Assembly (NCBI GenBank): GCA_965223465.1
Contig: OZ245025.1
Location: 372,001-436,000, forward strand
Source of the DNA: JAAELZ01 sp965223465
Lineage (GTDB): Bacteria; Pseudomonadota; Gammaproteobacteria; Arenicellales; Poriferihabitantaceae
Reading direction: 5' to 3'
Length of the DNA stretch: 64,000 bases
The notes under the pieces were generated by a model that worked only from the letters and a program-made list of their open reading frames with translations, had not been told where the DNA came from and searched no databases. Of this stretch, positions 61,076 through 64,000 are shown one piece after another; the stretch's first letter is position 1, and every line of letters begins with the position of its first letter. The position numbers and the translations under genes are program-made.

Positions 61076-62583
61076 AAGCATACTCGCTGCAAAAGCCAGT
61101 ATTGACACCATTACGGCCGGTTGCGGGTACGTCTGCACCGGAGCGCCCGCCCGATACGCTTTGGCTGGGGTTGCGTTTTTTGCAACTATCGTTGCAAGCG
61201 CACGCCGCGCCGCTTGATCAACCCTTTGCAGTTTTTGAGCAACATAAGGGCAAGCGCCAAATCTATCAGGCCAATACGTTGGCTGTTGCGCAAGGGCTGA
61301 CCGCTGGCATGGCCCTGAATGCGGCGTATGCCTTATGCCAGGGCTTAAAAGTGGCAATGCGAGACCCAAGCGCAGAAGTAATCTATTTGCAGCGTTATGC
61401 GCAATCCGCCACTGCTTTTACCCCCAGTATGGTGTTATCTTGTCCCGATACTTTGCTACTGGAAGTAAGGCATAGCCTGCGATTATTTGGTGGCCTGCAA
61501 GCGTTACACAGGCAACTGTCCCTGGCTTTTGATGTGCCGCATTTGATTGCCTGTGCGCCGGTCGCAGACGCGGCTGAATTGATGGCGCGCAATAATATTG
61601 CAAAAGTGGTGCGAGCGCCGGGCCGTCTGAAAGCCGCCTTGGGCGATATCGGTATTGCCAGCCTACCAATCGCAGAAAAACAGGTGTTCCAATTATCCCG
61701 CTGTGGTTTACATGTGCTTAAGGATTTGTGGCGCCTGCCACGGCATGATTTAGCGCGCCGTTTTGGTCCGGATTTGATCAACTTGCTGGATCAACTCTGC
61801 GGTGAGCGTATCCAACCGCGGGTGATGTTTGTATCCAAGCAGCGTTTTAGCGCCAAACATGTTTTTGAGCAGGAAGCAGACAATACCGAACATGTATTGC
61901 AGGCGGCAGAACATTTATTAAAACAAGCGCAGCAGTTTTTACAAATGCGCGCTTGTTTATGCGAAAAAGTCACTTTTTATCTTGGCTATCCTTATTGCCG
62001 TGGGACAGTGCGTGATGATATGGGCATCCATGTGTATGCACAACGCGGCGGTGATGCGCCCCGGCATTTTTTGCCGCAGTTGCGCGAGCGTTTGCAGCGC
62101 ATACAGTTTGAGCGTGCGGTAGATCAGCTTATACTCAGAATCGATCACATCAGGCCATGCCATAACGACACGGGCGATTTGTTTAGGCGGCGCAACCAAA
62201 GCCAGGAAAGTTGGCAGGATCTGCTCGATATTTTGTTCGCTCGACTTGGCAAAAAACGAATATATAATATTGATTTAAAACCAGATCATCGGCCGGAATA
62301 TGCCTGGCAGAAAAATGTCGCATGGCATACCGTAAAAACCAGCTCGAAAGAGATGAACCGCTCGGTGCGTCCGGTCTGGCTATTCAACAAGCCAGTGAAA
62401 TGCTGGCCGCGACACTTTAATCTGCTCAGTGATGCCGAGCGGCTTGAAGCGGGCTGGTGGGCGCAACAGGATGTGCGTCGTGAGTATTATCAGGCCAGCG
62501 ATACAAGTGGCAGGCGTTGCTGGTTATTTCGTGATCTGCAGGATACGCATCAGTCATGGTATGTGCATGGTCTGTTTGCCTAA
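61072..62583 (+). CDS. imuB: ImuB, Y-family polymerase-like scaffold
   Basis: Catalytically inactive Y-family DNA polymerase homologue that links DnaE2 to the beta clamp and ImuA. The 503-residue protein starts its polymerase-like domain at LWLGLRFLQLSLQA, where the catalytic DxD of active family members is missing. YALCQGLKVAMRDP, LEVRHSLRLFGGLQAL and GIASLPIAEKQVFQLSRCGLHVLKDLWRLP follow. The C-terminus has the WWAQQDVRREYYQASDTSGRRCWLFRDL segment of ImuB. It is 9 bases upstream of dnaE2. Confidence 0.93.
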   Translation: MKAYSLQKPVLTPLRPVAGTSAPERPPDTLWLGLRFLQLSLQAHAAPLDQPFAVFEQHKGKRQIYQANTLAVAQGLTAGMALNAAYALCQGLKVAMRDPSAEVIYLQRYAQSATAFTPSMVLSCPDTLLLEVRHSLRLFGGLQALHRQLSLAFDVPHLIACAPVADAAELMARNNIAKVVRAPGRLKAALGDIGIASLPIAEKQVFQLSRCGLHVLKDLWRLPRHDLARRFGPDLINLLDQLCGERIQPRVMFVSKQRFSAKHVFEQEADNTEHVLQAAEHLLKQAQQFLQMRACLCEKVTFYLGYPYCRGTVRDDMGIHVYAQRGGDAPRHFLPQLRERLQRIQFERAVDQLILRIDHIRPCHNDTGDLFRRRNQSQESWQDLLDILFARLGKKRIYNIDLKPDHRPEYAWQKNVAWHTVKTSSKEMNRSVRPVWLFNKPVKCWPRHFNLLSDAERLEAGWWAQQDVRREYYQASDTSGRRCWLFRDLQDTHQSWYVHGLFA

Positions 62584-62592
62584 TGCGTGGGC

Positions 62593-64000
62593 ATGAGCCA
62601 GCTTCCAGAATATGCTGAGCTGCATGCGATCAGCAATTTTTCCTTTCTACGAGGCGCCTCGCATCCAGAAGAGTTGGTGCAACGTGCGGCTGAACTGGGT
62701 TATTGCGCGCTGGCTATTACCGATGAATGCAGTTTGTCCGGGGTTGTCCGGGCGCACATGGAGGCCCAAAAGCACCCGATCAAACTGATTGTTGGCAGTG
62801 AATTCAGGTTCGATGATGGTTTGCATCTGGTTTTGTTGGCGACTTGCCGGCAAAGCTATGGCGGTCTTGCACATTTGATCACCCAGGCGCGTCGACAAGC
62901 AGATAAGGGTACGTATCATTTGACCCGAGCCATGTTCGAGCGTTATTTACCGGTCGGTTGCTTGGCCTTGTGGCGCGTACAGTTGCATAGCCCGGTGGAG
63001 CAGGGACGATGGTTGACCCAATTATTTCCAGAGACGGCCTGGATTGCCATCAATGTTTGCCGCAATGGGGAGGACAGCCACCTTATTGCCCACGCGAAGC
63101 TGCTGGCCCAGCAATGTAACTTACCGCAAACCGCCTGTGGTGCGGTTGAACTGCATCATCCCACGCGGCGGGCCTTGTGCGATACTCTGCACGCGATTCG
63201 CCTGAATACACCGCTGCATGCGCTGGGACGTAAGCTGCCGGCCAATGCCGAGCAGCATTTGCGTCCACGCGCGCATATTCAACGCTTATATGTCAAAGGC
63301 TTAATCCAGCAAAGCGTTGCGATTGCTGCGCGTTGTCATTTTTCCATGGACGAGCTGCGCTATGAATACCCGGATCAACTTTCACCCGCAGGCTACAGTA
63401 ATACCGCCTGGCTACGCCAGTTAAGCTATCAGGGCGCGAAGCAGCGCTGGCCGAAGGGCATCACTCGGGCCGTCAAGCAGCAGATTGAAGCGGAACTCGC
63501 GCTGATCGCCGAGTTGAAATATGAGCCTTATTTCTTGACCGTTTATGACATCGTACGGTTTGCGCGTAGCCAGAATATTTTATGCCAGGGGCGCGGTTCG
63601 GCGGCCAATTCTGCAGTCTGCTATTGTCTGGGAGTGACAGAAGTCAATCCGGCAAGGTTTAATTTGCTGTTTGAGCGCTTCATTTCGCGTGATCGTAATG
63701 AACCACCCGATATTGATGTGGATTTTGAGCACGAGCGTCGTGAAGAGGTGATTCAATATCTGTATCAAAAATATGGGCGCGATCATGCGGCATTGGCTGC
63801 CACGGTGATTACTTATCGAACGCGTAGCGCAATTCGGGATGTGGGTAAGGCGCTGGGGTTTTCGCTCGAGCAGGTTGACCATCTGGCAAAAAATGTGCGT
63901 CATTGGGATACTCCGGCGGTGCTGGCGAAATGTATGGAAGAAGCGGGCTTTGATGCGCGTAACGCACAAATTCGACATTTATTTAGTTTGGTTGAAGTTT
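62593..64000 (+). CDS. dnaE2: error-prone DNA polymerase DnaE2, 3' end outside window
   Basis: C-family polymerase used for damage-induced translesion synthesis. The frame is open from ATG 62593 to the window end, 469 residues of an expected total near 1,030. It has the PHP domain (YAELHAISNFSFLRGASHPEELV, ITDECSLSGVVRA) and the start of the palm with GRGSAANSAVCYCLGVTEVNP and PDIDVDFEHERREEVIQYLYQKYGRDHAA (catalytic Asp pair). A GTG at 62587 is an alternative start. It is the last gene of the SOS-controlled cassette seen here. Confidence 0.95.
   Translation, partial: MSQLPEYAELHAISNFSFLRGASHPEELVQRAAELGYCALAITDECSLSGVVRAHMEAQKHPIKLIVGSEFRFDDGLHLVLLATCRQSYGGLAHLITQARRQADKGTYHLTRAMFERYLPVGCLALWRVQLHSPVEQGRWLTQLFPETAWIAINVCRNGEDSHLIAHAKLLAQQCNLPQTACGAVELHHPTRRALCDTLHAIRLNTPLHALGRKLPANAEQHLRPRAHIQRLYVKGLIQQSVAIAARCHFSMDELRYEYPDQLSPAGYSNTAWLRQLSYQGAKQRWPKGITRAVKQQIEAELALIAELKYEPYFLTVYDIVRFARSQNILCQGRGSAANSAVCYCLGVTEVNPARFNLLFERFISRDRNEPPDIDVDFEHERREEVIQYLYQKYGRDHAALAATVITYRTRSAIRDVGKALGFSLEQVDHLAKNVRHWDTPAVLAKCMEEAGFDARNAQIRHLFSLVEV

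Noticed and set aside
1..64000. CRISPR array, tRNA, rRNA or prophage
   Set aside because: No regularly spaced repeats, cloverleaf-like sequences, rRNA segments or phage structural genes were recognised in the intergenic regions; a covariance-model scan would be needed to exclude small RNAs.

Overview
The window is a 64 kb piece of a proteobacterial chromosome of moderate GC content. No rRNA, tRNA, CRISPR array, transposase or phage gene was seen. Several gene orders point to Betaproteobacteria or a close relative: ugd-rfaE1-hldD with a stand-alone heptose kinase, ilvB-ilvH-ilvC followed by a short-form psd and pssA, lepA-lepB-DUF4845-rnc-era-recO, and a TctC/TctB/TctA transporter. This placement is inferred from gene order and protein type only; no tree could be built.

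Layout. Positions 1-8647 (+) form a cell-surface polysaccharide locus: UDP-glucose dehydrogenase (5' end outside the window), heptose kinase and epimerase for LPS inner core, RfbB/RfbA making dTDP-4-keto-6-deoxyglucose, an O-antigen-type ABC exporter (Wzm/Wzt with a C-terminal recognition domain) and a GT2 glycosyltransferase. Positions 8644-19010 are mixed: NnrS, a secreted GDSL hydrolase, an extended SDR, a PsiE-like protein, an arsenate detoxification pair (dedicated GAPDH plus ArsJ), folA/thyA, and a penicillin-binding transpeptidase overlapping a membrane J-domain protein. Positions 19056-26492 are core metabolism: asd, branched-chain amino acid synthesis, phosphatidylethanolamine synthesis and malate dehydrogenase.

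Positions 26755-32438 look like an accessory catabolic or uptake module: an FCD-type GntR regulator divergent from a tripartite tricarboxylate transporter, then a small lipoprotein and a beta-propeller protein resembling oligogalacturonate lyases. From 32767 to 53057 the content is mostly housekeeping: panB, SPFH/NfeD pair, tsaD, a Nudix hydrolase, the two N-degron aminoacyl transferases aat and bpt, infA, rpmB-rpmG, glnE, dsbB, and the lepA to recO cluster. Small less-studied proteins are scattered among these: a PLA2-like lipoprotein, a DUF3365 haem protein, and a DUF2130 coiled-coil protein with a PD-(D/E)XK-like signature.

The final part (53188-64000) holds cytochrome b561/YceI, a Popeye-like membrane cyclic-nucleotide-fold protein, an EamA exporter, a tight three-gene unit of two YbjQ-family proteins and an M48 metallopeptidase, a permuted papain-like (YiiX-type) protein, and a lexA-imuA-imuB-dnaE2 mutagenesis cassette behind a near-perfect SOS box. 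dnaE2 runs off the end of the window. The least-described items are the YbjQ/YbjQ/M48 unit, the transporter-propeller module, the Popeye-like protein and the PBP/J-protein pair.
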